From Gaertneriomyces semiglobifer (Eukaryota > Chytridiomycota > Chytridiomycetes > Spizellomycetales > Spizellomycetaceae): 64,000 nt of DNA. The notes under the pieces were generated by a model. The model saw only the letters and a list, made by a program, of their open reading frames with translations. It did no database searches and was not told the DNA's origin. The translations under genes were made by a program, and so were the position numbers. The stretch is from contig JAHLKF010000002.1 of NCBI GenBank assembly GCA_025558075.1, forward strand, positions 682,001 to 746,000, in the 5' to 3' direction. Shown piece after piece: positions 10,879-22,306 of the stretch; position 1 is the first letter of the stretch, and each line of letters begins with the position of its first letter.

Positions 10879-11276
10879 TTTTGCTGTGTATCCGTAATGC
10901 CCGGTCAGCTTGGAGCGCCTTGTGTAGTGTATGCACGTCTTCCCTGGTGGAGGGAGGCAAATACGAGTGGGAAAATTAACAGTGAGAACGCGTGTCCAGG
11001 CGCCTCAATGTCAAGACGAAGTGAGTTTGCTGGCGCAAGAGGTCGTATCGCCGAACCACCAAGAAAAACATCATGTTGCTCGCTGATCAGGGGGTCGTTA
11101 GCAACAGGCGGGTGCCTGACAGGCTCTTGCACCAAATTCAGTCCGTCAATCGCTGCCGAGCATTTCTTGCCATCGTCAAAGTGGGCGGAGGAATTGGAGA
11201 TATGATTCAATGGGTCAAGCATTGAGCAGCAAGGTTTTGCCAACAGGATAAATGTTCGAATGAGAGAAAGGTTCAA
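10879..11276 (-). other. probable upstream exon(s) of the Sel1 gene separated by a one-base frameshift
   Basis: A minus-strand frame from 11276 (or the internal ATG at 11222) encodes coherent protein up to EAPGHAF near 11010. Splicing a 37- to 45-nt intron ending caccag then continues as EDVHTLHKALQADRALRIHS, up to a run of five A (five T on plus, 10878-10882). Removing one A would join it in frame to MGEEDVLHMLREI of the Sel1 exon. The run is a likely assembly or sequencing error, or a real mutation. Otherwise translation starts at 10878 and this is 5' UTR. Confidence 0.4.
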
Positions 11277-11835
11277 AGTGCATATCGTTTTCTACCCCTG
11301 CTGTCCGGGCTATTGGGAACGGGGGTCAATCAAAAACCCGGTTACTTAGTTAACAGGGGCATGCATGGAACATATATGTGGTTTTTTACGAATGCTCGCG
11401 AAACAACCAGCCTGATTGTGACCAGGGATCTGTGTGAGAAGGTGCGGTTGTTGACGAAGGTGAAAAACGAATAGAATACCACATAATGACGACGTTACGA
11501 CAATATTTGGTTATGAGCGACTGCTTTGCGGTTGCTGTTAAGGATCGAGTTATCAACGTTGGAGCCTGTTAGTATAAAGAATGTGGTCGCTTTCGAACAC
11601 ATCTGCTGAGAAAGTCTAATGGCAGATCCATGCCATCTTGCCCAGCCACAGCCTGAACAACTTGTATTAAATAGATATAGTGTCAGTCGAGAGATTCGCC
11701 CGGAAACTCCGTGAAGATAAACTTGCTCATACTCCACACGGGGTTTGCCATTTGAACGACAAAAAATGGGCCACTCTCAGTTTGGAACGTAGTTGAAGAG
11801 ATAACTGCGAAAGCATGTAAGGGTTCCCGACCACT

Positions 11836-12859
11836 TTAAATCAATGGAGGAACAATCACCCACCTGATCGACTCTCCGTTGTGTGTCCTTCGGATGGCTT
11901 CCGCAAAAGTAGAGCTTACGTCGATTGTATCCAGCTTTGGGCACAAGAGTTTCTTGTCATCGTGAGGGATGGTGTTGGTCACCACCACTCTTTCCAAAAG
12001 ACTCGCATTAATGACATTGACTGCCTTGCCACTCAGTACCGCATGAGTGACTAGGGCATACACCTTCTTGGCCCCGTTATCTTTGAGCACTTTGGCTGCG
12101 AGCCCGAGTGTGCCACATGTATCCGCCATGTCATCAACTAGAATGCAGTCCCGACCTTTGACATCACCAACCAAGACCATTCGAGAGACCTCGTTGGCCT
12201 TCTTACGTTCCTTGTGGATGAGGGCGAACTCTAGGTCAAGTTTGTCGGCAATACTGGTTGCGCGCTTTGCACCACCGGCATCTGGAGAAACAATGACAAC
12301 ATTCTGCGAGTCTGGAATAGAATCACGGATGTACTTTAGCGTACTTGGTTCTGCGTACAGGTTGTCAACCGGAATGTTGAAAAAGCCTTGGATTTGCGAT
12401 GCATGCAGGTCCATGGTGATCACATGGTCGGCACCAGCAACCGTCACCATGTTGGCCACCAGCTTTGCGGTGATTGGTGCACGGGACTTGTCCTTTTTGT
12501 CCTGGCGAGCATAAGGAAAGCAAGGGACGATGGCGGTGATTCTACGTGCACTGGCCGTCTTGCACGCGTTGATCATGATGAGTAGTTCCATAAGGTGATC
12601 GTTGATCTCCCCGCAACCGGATTGAATGATAAAGACATCCTCATCACGAACGGACTCGCCAATAGTGACGGACGTTTCTTGATTGGAGTACTTGCAGACG
12701 ACACATTTGGCAAGGTCCAACCCCAAACGTCTAGGTCAAAGCACTGCCATTAAGCAAAGGAGTGCGTTTGACACAGACCCTTGCTTCCACTTACTTTGCG
12801 ACCTGTTTGGCGAATTCGATGTGCGAATTGCCCGCAAAGATCTTGATGGAATTAGACAT
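11836..12859 (-). CDS. PRS: ribose-phosphate pyrophosphokinase (PRPP synthetase)
   Basis: Two exons (12795-12859, 11836-12730) give 319 codons, against 318 in the human enzyme. It makes PRPP from ribose-5-phosphate and ATP for purine, pyrimidine, NAD, histidine and tryptophan synthesis. Visible class I signatures are the start [35 protein letters not shown] (ATP/regulatory flexible region), [11 protein letters not shown], and the PRPP-binding loop [13 protein letters not shown]. There is no long insertion of the kind found in yeast Prs1 or Prs5, so this should be a catalytically complete subunit. The 12731-12794 intron splits VAK from RLGLDL. Confidence 0.95.
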
Positions 12860-13641
12860 TTTCTACTGGTAGACCGGGAGGGTATCAGTCGGAATGTTCA
12901 TCACGAACCCTCGACTTTGCTCACACCCCAACGCCTGACCAGTCATACCTTGTCTGCTATTCCACGAACATGCATTCGAAGCAAGGCCACCTAGTTCGCT
13001 GTCACGGTTCCGAAAGAAGCTGATGGTCAAGGTGGACCGTTGTTTCGCCGGTGAAAAAGCAAACGAAGCAAGTTTCAAGATGCCATCTGCAAATTCAGTT
13101 TGAAGTCGAGTCATATGGGTCACCTGTGGAGTCAAACAAGTCACTTGTCGAGTGGAGGCATGTTCACAGCCGTCTGTTAACAAACGTGACAGCGAACAGC
13201 AGCCGCATACATATACAATATTAACAAGCAAGGAGGCAGCATAATGCTACGAGATCGATTAAGCGGCATCAACAAGTGCAAATGCAAATGCAAGGTCTCT
13301 GAATCTTTGCAACCTTTCTCCTGACAGTTACCTATATGACAAGCCGGCCAACCTGCGGTGAATGCTGAATCAGCTGCTGTACTCTCGGAAATGCACTCCA
13401 CGCACGCCGTTCATCGTACCCCACAGCTCTGTCTTGTTGTTTCATCGTATTGCTTTTCAGTTAAAAAACATTCTTTGAAATTGATGCCACAACTCGCAAA
13501 ACGTCAAAGCTGTCAAAGCGTCGCGTCGAGCCGAAGTTATGGCCCGTTTTTCCCACAGCTGGAAGACCATCCTAATTTACAGAACTAAAAGCAAGAGAGA
13601 AAGTACACAGTGCAATTGAACGCTGTTAGCTGAACGCAGTC
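12860..13641. other. divergent intergenic region
   Basis: It lies between the PRS gene (minus) and an uncharacterised gene (plus). Short frames such as 13358-13588 lack any family feature or conserved splice structure. No RNA gene is seen. Confidence 0.5.
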
Positions 13642-14794
13642 ATGGATGTTATCATGCTGGATGAAGATATAATGGCCGCTGCCGGCGAGAGACTGGCAAG
13701 GCAAGACTCGAAGGTCACATTAGCTGACCAGTTTCGCGTGAGAATTGAGGAGGTTGGAAAGACCACACAATAATGTTGAAGTTGTATTTAGTGACAACAT
13801 GACGGTAAGTGTTGTGTGGACGTTGCCAACAACAGTCAAGCTGTTAACCGTCATGTTCAGAAAATTACACTTCAAGGTGCTCCCGAAGCCGTCCAGCAAA
13901 TGCATGCTGAAACGAAGGAGAAGTATGAACAGCGGTTCAAGCCATATATGGTGAGTGCTCGTAAGTTATTGATGGAGCCTGACCTACGCTGACCGCACAT
14001 CACAGCGTAACATCATGGCAGGGCAAAATGGCACGTCGGCAACCACTGATCAATCGGGAGCTTCCACATCCAACAGCGTGAATCAGTATAGCAAACTTTG
14101 CTTCGTCAGAGGTAGTACGTTGGTAACGTGAGGCTTCCTACCAGCTCATCGTCTGATATCGTTACACTTCAGATGACGTGAAACGTGCCCTGGTAGCCAG
14201 TGCGGATGCAATGGATCAGGTTGTCACCGACATACAGACCATTGCTCAGGCATTCAACGTAGACTTGATTTGTGTCCTAGACGTCGGGGTGCGTACATTT
14301 CATTCAGGTTGCGGTGGTATAGACTGTCTGGTAACATGTTTTTCATCATGGCAGGTGATTCACATCGTTGGCTCCACTGAACGCGGTCTGCTCAACGCCA
14401 CTAACGAATTGAACACGTATTTGAATGAAGACCTACGTCTGCGGCTGAAGCTTCCGCCTCCCCAATCGCCAATCTCACAGTTTGGGATGCCTACTCATTT
14501 TCAGTCACCAACTTCTCCTATGGCGTACCATGTGCGTGGCGAGAAATTCGAGTTTTACTGCTGTACGACAATACTAATAAAGGTTGTGTTTAGACTACTA
14601 GGGACCTTCCACTTCCAACAAATACGTATGGCACAATGCTAGGGAGGAATGGACACTATGCCGGATTTCCCTCTACGGTACCTGCTTTCCCAGGATTTAC
14701 TTCACCCATAGGAACTTTTGGAATGCCTCCTGGCCAAGGTCCGGAGCGCTCATTTGTCGGTTTCCGTCAGCCAAACGGTTTCCCATCGTTTTAG
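13642..14794 (+). CDS. uncharacterised multi-exon protein, possibly RNA-binding (KH-like segments)
   Basis: The 3' part is clear: exons ending 13804, then 13861-13950, 14006-14111, 14173-14288, 14355-14531 and 14594-14794, all in phase. Two segments resemble the second half of KH domains: NNVEVVFSDNMTKITLQGAP followed by a helix, and VDLICVLDVG/VIHIVGSTERG followed by a helix. The tail is Pro/Gly/Phe-rich and probably disordered. The first exon (ATG at 13642) reads well to about 13734 but is out of frame with the LRRLERPHNN frame at 13745, and no ordinary intron fits between them. Function is not assigned, and the KH resemblance is weak and by eye. Confidence 0.5.
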
Positions 14795-15060
14795 CACCAG
14801 CGTAACAGGAGGATGTGGACGCGGAGGTCACGTACGCTGAGATGTTTCATTACAACCACAAGTTGAAAGACGGATGACCTTCAACAGGAACTGGAAAGAT
14901 TGCATCTATTGCTGTACTCTCATTGTCGATGTCGCTCCACGCGACGGCCAATTGAACACTCAGAGGGTCCGCACTCATAGTATATTTTCCCACAAGCCGA
15001 GCTCTCGTATTTCTCATAGCTGCAATTTTCTCATGCATGACCCCTCAATCATATCCCAGA

Positions 15061-16738
15061 TCACAACCCAATGAACATCTACATCGAAAAAAAATCAGAT
15101 GCTTAAGAGCCAGTCTGCCACTTTCCCAACTAGTTAACTGTGCACTCACCATCGACGCAGGATCCGCAGCCGCACTGATAGTTCCTTTACTTTTCAACTG
15201 AGCAAGGATAGAGGTCAGAGACAATGTAAACGAGCGGAGCAATATCGCTCACCTTAGCATGTAAAAGTGTTTGTTGGATAACTCCAATACGCAAGTCCAT
15301 CTGCTTGATATCGCCTTTGAGCTTTGTGACTGCTTGCTTGATCTGGACTAGCGGCTTCGAATCAGTCATTCCACTGCCAATCTCATCCATATTTGCCTAC
15401 ACAAGACGATGGTTTGAGTAACTTGATCTGGTTTGTGAGTAACCCGTCAAGCAGATCTACCTTGACCCGATCCAGTTCTTCAGATACTCTTGACATCTCA
15501 CTTGTCAATTCTGTCACACTAGTGTTAGCTACTCCATACTTTTGCTTGAGCTCGGAGAGCTGGTCTTGCAATATTCTATGCTCCTCTGCCTGTTTTGGGT
15601 TGTGTACATCAATGATTTGTTGGGGTGCTGAACACCTCTCGTGCATTCAGTCCTTTACCTGATTCTCAAACTGGCTGTTGATGTATTTCTCGCGGCTAAC
15701 AATTTTGTCCAACGTTTTCTCAATCTCTACGTGTAGGCGTCCAAGTTGACCTTGCGTTTCCACCAACGAAGCATCAATGGCCTGCAGAAGAAAAAACATG
15801 GAGCCGGTTGTGGATATCTTGACATGGACTTAATCGAATTGATAAGAGGACACTTACCTTCTTGTGATGTCGCATGGCCTCTAAGTGTATTCTCCAGTCC
15901 TTGTTATCGTTGGGTATTTGTACTCGAAGCAACGGTGTTACCCGCTCTACCTCAACCTTCCATTCCGCAGGATCAACTTTTGGTTTTGCAGCTGCGGTCA
16001 TGGGGCGTTCGATGGCAGTCTTTGGGCGTTCTAACTTCCTAGTCGTTGGCACTGTCTCGCTGAACTCTTCCTCCTCTTCTTCATCGACAACCAGATCATC
16101 TTCAACTGCTTCAGCAGTAACCTCCGCATCCGCGTCAACTTCAGCCTCTTCAGCGAAACTACATCACCCACTGATCAGTAACCAGATGCTGGACTGCATT
16201 TAAATCGTTACTCACTCTTCTACTTTATGCACTGGGGGTTTGAAGACAAATCCGCTCTTTGCCAATACGCGGTCAACGAGAGTTTGTAACACGTAAATTA
16301 TTGCGTCGCCATGCCCTTGTTTGAGCTTGTTCAATCCCTGATCGAACGGTATATCCAGATCCCGAAGTTTTGCAGCTAATGCAGTTTGGTAAGCACTTAT
16401 TTCTATAAGGCCAGATAGGAATGTGATGCTTTTCACCTAAACTAGCCGCCGTTGCATTTGGGTCATCAAACTGTCCTGGTTCCTCATACCGGTCACCCAG
16501 CTTCCTCACAAGCCACGAGAACAAGCTTGTGAAGTGGTAGAGTTGCTCGTTGGGGTTGCTGGATTGGACATTGAAATAAAACCTTGGCAATGGCTTGAAA
16601 TTTCTGGGAGGAAATTCGGTGATTAAGTATTGATGGTCAATTCGAGCTGCAGTTCTCCTTAAAGGCTCGCACCTACTTCGGTCTACAAAATTCCGCCTGA
16701 TAATTCAGGATCTTTAACTTATCTAGAATATCGTCCAT
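15061..16738 (-). CDS. IFT57: IFT57, intraflagellar transport complex B protein
   Basis: At least eight exons. The N-terminal calponin-homology-like part is intact: MDDILDKLKILNYQAEFCRP, then NEQLYHFTSLFSWLVRKLG, then FDDPNATAASL and VLQTLVDRVLAKSGFVF. An acidic linker and the IFT57 block AEWKVEVERVTPLLR...NDNKDWRIHLEAM follow. After that comes a long coiled coil with SREKYINSQFENQ and PLVQIKQAVTKLKGDIKQMD. IFT57 partners IFT20 and others in IFT-B and is needed to build the flagellum, so the organism should make motile zoospores. Two 3' ends are possible, with or without removal of an intron starting at gtgagt just upstream of the stop. Confidence 0.9.
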
Positions 16739-17184
16739 TCTGGATACCCTTTCACTAAGAGCTATACTTTACTGCAAAAAGTGGAAGCATATTTCACGCT
16801 TGCTGTGAGCTGTCAACTCAACAAACGCGTCTGCGCAGCACTAACAGATCCACTTTTCCAAAAACAAGCGCGAACTACAACCCACAACTGCTCGAACAGC
16901 AATGGGGAACGGCGAATCTGTCGATGGATATCATTCAATTACTAGCACCTGCCGATGTAGGAAGGAGCTCCGCATCCGTTTGCATTCACGACCATGTCTG
17001 TGTGTGTTGAGCAAGGCTTCTTACCGCCGTTTATCGACGCGTCTTCAAGGGTATCAAGGGTACTTGACATCACAGGACAGAATGCGCAGGCATAACCGTC
17101 TCATGGTTCTCTTGAGCTTCAGAGAACGAGAATCAATCAACTATCAATCTGTGAGAAAAACCCAAGCTAGTACTATTCATCACG
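16739..17184. promoter_or_regulatory. divergent promoter region of IFT57 and the LEA-like gene
   Basis: A 446-bp head-to-head spacer. A frame at 16902-17243 overlaps the next gene's first exon in another frame and shows no family features. It contains ACGCGT at about 17037, but that hexamer also occurs in several other places in the window, so no regulatory meaning is claimed. Confidence 0.4.
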
Positions 17185-18063
17185 ATGCCACTGCCAGGAG
17201 AACCTGTGGACGATATTGCTGCGGTTGTGCCGGAGGGAGTTGAGGTGGGCCGCATCGCTTTTCCATTTGCGCACGTATGGTCTGTTCTCATTTCGGCAAT
17301 GTCTTAGGTTCGCGCGCATGATAGTTCCTTGAGGGACATCCGCACAATGGAAGAACAGGAACGAGACCGGCGAGAACGCGTTCTTGCCAGCGGGAAGTTC
17401 GCGCCACCTTCCGAGGTGGAGCATGCTCACGATGAGGCTAAGGTTGGATTCATGTTGAAAAGGCAGTGTGTTGCTTGTGCCAAGGTTCATGACATCTTGG
17501 GTGGCTTCTAGGCTTTTCAGGAAGGCATGCGCCGCGCCAGTATCGAAGGCGCTGAGAACGACGCAATGAAAGTGGTCGCTCGGGGAGTTGTCCGTGACAA
17601 TGAAGAAGTGGAGCGTAGGGACCGCACTGGATCCAAACAAGCTGTTGACGCTCAGGTTGGAAAGGCACAGGAACAAGCTAACGCGTTCCGTGTTGGTATG
17701 AGAGATGTCGATGAGGGCAGTAATCATGCCTCGGCCGTTGCTAGACGTGCCTTGGCACGGGAGGCAGAAGAGGATGAAAGAAACCGGAGGACCCTTGACT
17801 CAGAGTCAAGCAGCATCGCTAACAAGAACATGAGTACCGTGGCCGGTATGGTGCGCAAAGAGCTTTCTGGTGACCACACTGCAGACACGGTCGACGCGTT
17901 GGATGTCGCGCGGAAAGAAAGGGTCAAAGCACAAGAGGAAATGGAACGAGACGCCCGGGTAACCAATTCTGCGGCACCGAAGGCACACGCCGCCGAAGAA
18001 GCGCGGGCCTTCCAAAAGGGTCTGGCCATGGGCGAAGGGCGTACCGTAGCAAAGGAAATGTAG
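17185..18063 (+). CDS. charged, Ala/Glu/Arg-rich helical repeat protein (LEA-like), unrecognised
   Basis: Three exons (17185-17244, 17308-17442, 17512-18063) give 248 codons, all phase 0. The second donor is gttgga, weaker than usual. The protein is hydrophilic, with almost no aromatic residues, no cysteine and no membrane segment, and is strongly helical. A motif of the form A-x-A-F-x-x-G-M recurs as AFQEGMRRA, NAFRVGMRD and RAFQKGLAMG. Such composition is typical of late-embryogenesis-abundant or seed-maturation-type desiccation proteins, but I cannot match a named family. A role in dormant spores or sporangia is inference only. Confidence 0.6.
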
Positions 18064-18340
18064 TCCTACCATGCTTCCAAGAAATCGATTGCTCTCTCAT
18101 GCAAATGCGATATTGCACATGGCGTTAGCGAGTCGGCAAAGAGGTAGTGGTTCAGATTAAGTATGTGCCACGAGTGTATATCAGATATCAGTTGCGACAC
18201 TCGTCCAGTATCGTTTTCAATGATTGTGCATCAAATGATATACTATATCCCGCGCAGTTACCATAGGTACGCCACAAAATTATACTTTATAGGTAAGCTG
18301 TATCAGACGACGTCCAAAAAGGGCGCGACAGGAAAAACCA

Positions 18341-19567
18341 CTAGCTCTGCGAAAATTTAGTGTATAATAGGTCCATGCGTTCTCTTACAGCCCTGATGCG
18401 AGCTGGGTCGCCAAAATCGATATCCAGTAGGCGCACAAACTGTCGGGCGAGTGGTGTAATGTCGGAGTGGAAGATCTTCTTATTATCCAGAGAATCTGGG
18501 TTTTCTACTTCGCATGTCAGATGGACGGCAGATGTAGCACCGTTTTCAGCGGAAATGTTACATCCGGACACAAACAAAAACCGCATCTAAACCAGATAGT
18601 AACCTGTTAGTCGTTCAGTACAACAAACAGAATGGCCAACACGGTTAAAAGCTTACAATGTACAGAACTGCGATCCAGCAAAAGTTGATAATCATCCCCT
18701 GATCAAGCAACCCTGTGAAACAGTTGCCCGGGCTCACAATAAAGGAGTGAATACCCTGCTTGCGGAGTTCATCTTGCATGTCAAGACAGATGAGTTCTCC
18801 TAGACGCTTGGATGACTCGTATGGATGTTTCCCATTTACGCATTGGTAATCGTCATAGTCGAAGAAAGATGGATCGGCCGTTGTAGAGGTGAACCAGAGA
18901 ACACGCGGAGACGGCGCATTGCGAAGAGACGAAACGAGCTCCTTGACCTATTCAATGTTGTTAACCCTGGGATACTGCAATATGCTTACACACATGACGC
19001 ACCATGATGTAATGTCCAAAGACGTTTGCAGCAAAGGTGAGACCAAGATTATCTTCGGTTACTTCTCCTACTCTTTGTAAGAAAAAATCACCACCCGTCT
19101 TTGCTACCCAACTGGGCCGTGTGACTAGGTTCTTGCAGCCCTCCGCCACGTTCATTCGTTCACACGGGAGGATGCCGGCATTCAGGAGTAGATAGTCCAA
19201 ATGCCGATATCTACACAAAGAAATCAGCAACAAGGCTATTGGGCTTAAGAAGTTGACATGCCTGTACCCACTTGGATCTGTACTCTGCGCAAGCGAGCAG
19301 CACACTTGCGGGACGTGAAAGATCAACAATAAGAATATGCAAGGCCATTTCTCCTTCGGCACGGTCTCCGGCAAAGAACTCTTCTATGAGTTTCGTACGC
19401 GCGGCTTCCGCCCTTGGCTTGCTGCGACACGCCATAACAATTGTAATGGGATCATCCTTCTCTCTGGCGTGAATCAGTAGTCGTCTCAAGATCCCGTAGC
19501 CCAAGCCGCTGTTGCAGCCAGTGACTAGCGCAATCTTCTTATGGTGCGTCCTCTTAATCACCGACAT
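18341..19567 (-). CDS. ERG27: 3-keto-steroid reductase (ERG27/HSD17B7-type short-chain dehydrogenase)
   Basis: Four exons (19272-19567, 19003-19210, 18657-18947, 18341-18586) close into 346 codons. The Rossmann motif TGCNSGLGYGI binds NADPH. The family-specific block LDYLLLNAGILPCERMNV with a long insertion before FAANVFGHYIMVR matches HSD17B7/Erg27, not generic SDRs. The catalytic Ser region (LWFTSTT) and the Tyr-x3-Lys pair (PYESSKRLG) follow. It reduces the C3 ketone during C4 demethylation in sterol synthesis at the ER. A hydrophobic stretch after PGNCFTGLLDQ may anchor it. It is head-to-head with the homeodomain gene. An in-frame upstream ATG (19672) would add 35 residues. Confidence 0.87.
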
Positions 19568-20040
19568 CTTCCTTGACCGTAGTCGCTTTCGTCGTTCAGA
19601 TCCGACCTGCGAAAATCGAGGAAAAACCCCGCGGAGCTGCGGCCGGCGTGTTATCGGTTGCAGACGCGTCATTTAGCCAAATTGGGAATCATTTAGCCCA
19701 AAACGGACTAATTAAGCGAGCCCCTGTCGTCGAGCGAAACATACACGACTTTTGTCGAGGCGAACGACGTCGAACGCAGCTGAAGTTGAACGCAGCAAGC
19801 GACGAAGGAGGAAGCGCAGAAGCGAGCGGCAACGGCTGGTGAGATTGAGGAAAGAGGACTAGACGAGAGGTCCATCGGAATCCGTGTTGCAAGAGTGGAA
19901 GGCGTGCGTTCAGGACATCCTCCTTACGCGTATTCGATCGCAACCAAACAGGTCACGCCGCTTGTTGGAACGGTGAGCTCCTCTATTGTGTCCGGAGACA
20001 TCGACCGCGCGGGAAGCTGTAACGCTCTGTTCCGTAGGGT
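19568..20040. promoter_or_regulatory. divergent promoter region of ERG27 and the homeodomain gene
   Basis: A 473-bp spacer rich in CpG and GAACG/GACG motifs. Small frames on both strands have Arg-rich, CpG-biased translations and no family match. An upstream non-coding exon of the homeodomain gene is possible, since a tag acceptor-like site lies just before its ATG. Confidence 0.4.
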
Positions 20041-21819
20041 ATGCCGGGCGCTGGGACTCTTGAAAAGCCCGCGAAGAAGCAGGGAGCGGAAACGTGGGTA
20101 CATCAACCTAATGCACCCGCGCAAGAAGGGCTTGAAATGCTTGTGGCGGGTACCACTACTGCAGAAAGCGCTGATGGACCTCGCGCTTCTGCAAATGCCG
20201 TAGTACCCGTCGTTCCGGCGTCGGGGACACAACAACCACCAACATCACAACCCGCAAAACAACAGCAGTCACACCCACCATCAGATGCGGGTGCAGATAA
20301 TGCCACCACCAACTCGGCTGCAGCATTGTTGTCGCAAGCTAGCGCGCTGCAGTTGCAACTACCCACGGCCTCGCTACCGCTCAACTACTTTCTGCCAATG
20401 GCTGGGCTTGTCAGCTTCGCCGGATTGCCTCAGATATTACAATCTTTTAATACGACTGCAACACCACAGCAAGCCCTATCTTCGTCTGCACGTCCTACTG
20501 GGGCTCCTAACGATCCCCCTCAAGCACAAACGCTCCCATTCGTTTATGAAACGTCTGCCGGTGCCGGTGGTGATGAGTCCCAAAACAGTAAGAGTCTACT
20601 ATTGAAGAAACTCAACTGGGTTAATGCCTCAGCTGAGCACTTCAACCCAGATGATTCCATCAATGTTGGGAAAAAGCGACGAAGACGTACATCTGCTAAA
20701 GAGCTTGAGGTATTGGAAGGGTTTTTCAAACGATCGCAGCTTCCGAATGCGCACGAGCGTGAAGAGTTGTCGGGGCTGACTGGAATGACTCCGCGTGCTG
20801 TGCAGGTCTGGTTTCAAAACAAGCGCCAGAGTGAGAAACGAAAAGCAGCTGGTGGCAATGGCCGTCCGGATAAGAAAAGACTACCTGCATACCCGGCTCG
20901 TGCCCGTTCTGCAGAAGCAGAACATCCAAACGAAACCACAACCACAGTTACATCTGCGCCAACTACCGCCGCAACAGGTATAGCTGCTGAAACTATCATC
21001 TTACCATCAGTTGTCCCACCAAAAGCGGGCGAAGATGGACATGATATGGCAGGTGCACTGGCACTCGTAGGGTTGTCTCAAGCTCGCAAGGACGCCCGTA
21101 CTTCCGCTACTGACGGTGCAACATCGAACACAAGCCAGCACATACTCAGGGAAACATCAAGCAGTGAAGCAGCAACAAGAGGCGCTCAAGACGGAACAAC
21201 GCCGACGCAGGCATCGCCACAGCAATCCCTTCAGAATGTTTCGCAACCCGCTGGGCCGTTTATACCGAACTTCGGTCTTAAATCAACTCCGGACATTCAC
21301 TCCACCACAGGTGCATCCCTACCTCCTCTCCATAATATCTTACAGACATCGCTTTCCCCCCTCCATTCATTCGGCCAGTCACCGACCCTTCAAGCTGGTA
21401 CTTTGGAACAGGCCAACCTACCTGCGTCATTTCACAGTATGGTACAAGCAGCATTAGCGGACGGGACGGTCAACTTAAACCCGGCATCTATACGAGAGCC
21501 ACCTCCGGCGCAACAAACGCAAGCACATGTAGCTGGCAAACAGGGCTCTGGACTGCTTTCCAATGTTGTTACCATGCGAAAGAGCTCGGCTCCGCCTCTC
21601 ATTGAATATGGACGAGATCACCAATCGACTATGAGCGGCAATGTGCGGGAGCCGACCTTTGAGGCCGCCGCAGGGCAAGTGGCGTTACAACAAGTGCCAG
21701 TGTTACGCTCTGCTACAGCACCTCCGGGCGATTCCCCACATTCTGCCGCAAAACACACGGTATCTGGTCGTGCAACCTTGCTGGCAGTTCCCCCTTCTGC
21801 TCTGAGTACTGCAGAATAA
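20041..21819 (+). CDS. homeodomain transcription factor
   Basis: A single exon of 592 codons. A typical (non-TALE) homeodomain lies at about residues 209-270. It opens with the basic arm KKRRRRT, and helix 3 contains RAVQVWFQNKRQSEKRKAA with the invariant W, F, N and R. The rest is low-complexity sequence rich in Ala, Pro, Gln, Ser and Thr, with short hydrophobic patches, as in fungal homeodomain activators related to Pho2 or Yox1. The conserved lysine after WFQN is the usual fungal state. No zinc finger or mating-type features are seen. Target genes cannot be inferred. The convergent neighbour is UBA1. Confidence 0.88.
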   Translation: MPGAGTLEKPAKKQGAETWVHQPNAPAQEGLEMLVAGTTTAESADGPRASANAVVPVVPASGTQQPPTSQPAKQQQSHPPSDAGADNATTNSAAALLSQASALQLQLPTASLPLNYFLPMAGLVSFAGLPQILQSFNTTATPQQALSSSARPTGAPNDPPQAQTLPFVYETSAGAGGDESQNSKSLLLKKLNWVNASAEHFNPDDSINVGKKRRRRTSAKELEVLEGFFKRSQLPNAHEREELSGLTGMTPRAVQVWFQNKRQSEKRKAAGGNGRPDKKRLPAYPARARSAEAEHPNETTTTVTSAPTTAATGIAAETIILPSVVPPKAGEDGHDMAGALALVGLSQARKDARTSATDGATSNTSQHILRETSSSEAATRGAQDGTTPTQASPQQSLQNVSQPAGPFIPNFGLKSTPDIHSTTGASLPPLHNILQTSLSPLHSFGQSPTLQAGTLEQANLPASFHSMVQAALADGTVNLNPASIREPPPAQQTQAHVAGKQGSGLLSNVVTMRKSSAPPLIEYGRDHQSTMSGNVREPTFEAAAGQVALQQVPVLRSATAPPGDSPHSAAKHTVSGRATLLAVPPSALSTAE

Positions 21820-22306
21820 TTGATACCCGCATGTTACCTAATTAGCGCGATAAGTTACCGCAGAACTCTTACCCTAGCCTCACTACCCTCGCCGCTCTAC
21901 TGGTCGCGACGGTAAATTCCGGGCGACGAGGGCGGGGCACTTGCGGTACACGATGTACACACTGTATATAGAGTAATAGATGTTTCTGCGGCAATTGGTC
22001 GCAAGTGGAGATATTCATGGGTTCTGTGGTTCCTGTACAAAGCGAGTACGCGCTGCCTGAACATTAGCCTCAGGGCCACTCAACTAACCATATTCCACCC
22101 AGCCAAAGGCGCCTAGTGCCTGCGCCGTTACATTCCCAAAACCGCAAACCCACACGGATCCATCCAGTACCGTTCAGACAAGCGCTGATAATCGAAACTG
22201 CCAAAGCTTCTTGTATTTTACCAGATATCCGTCACAAGGGAGCCGCACGCACTTTCATGAGATACATAACACAAAACTTAACAACTATAACTAGATGCTA
22301 TAGACC
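21820..22306. other. convergent intergenic region
   Basis: The facing 3' ends of the homeodomain gene and UBA1. No coding, RNA or repeat feature is seen. Confidence 0.5.
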
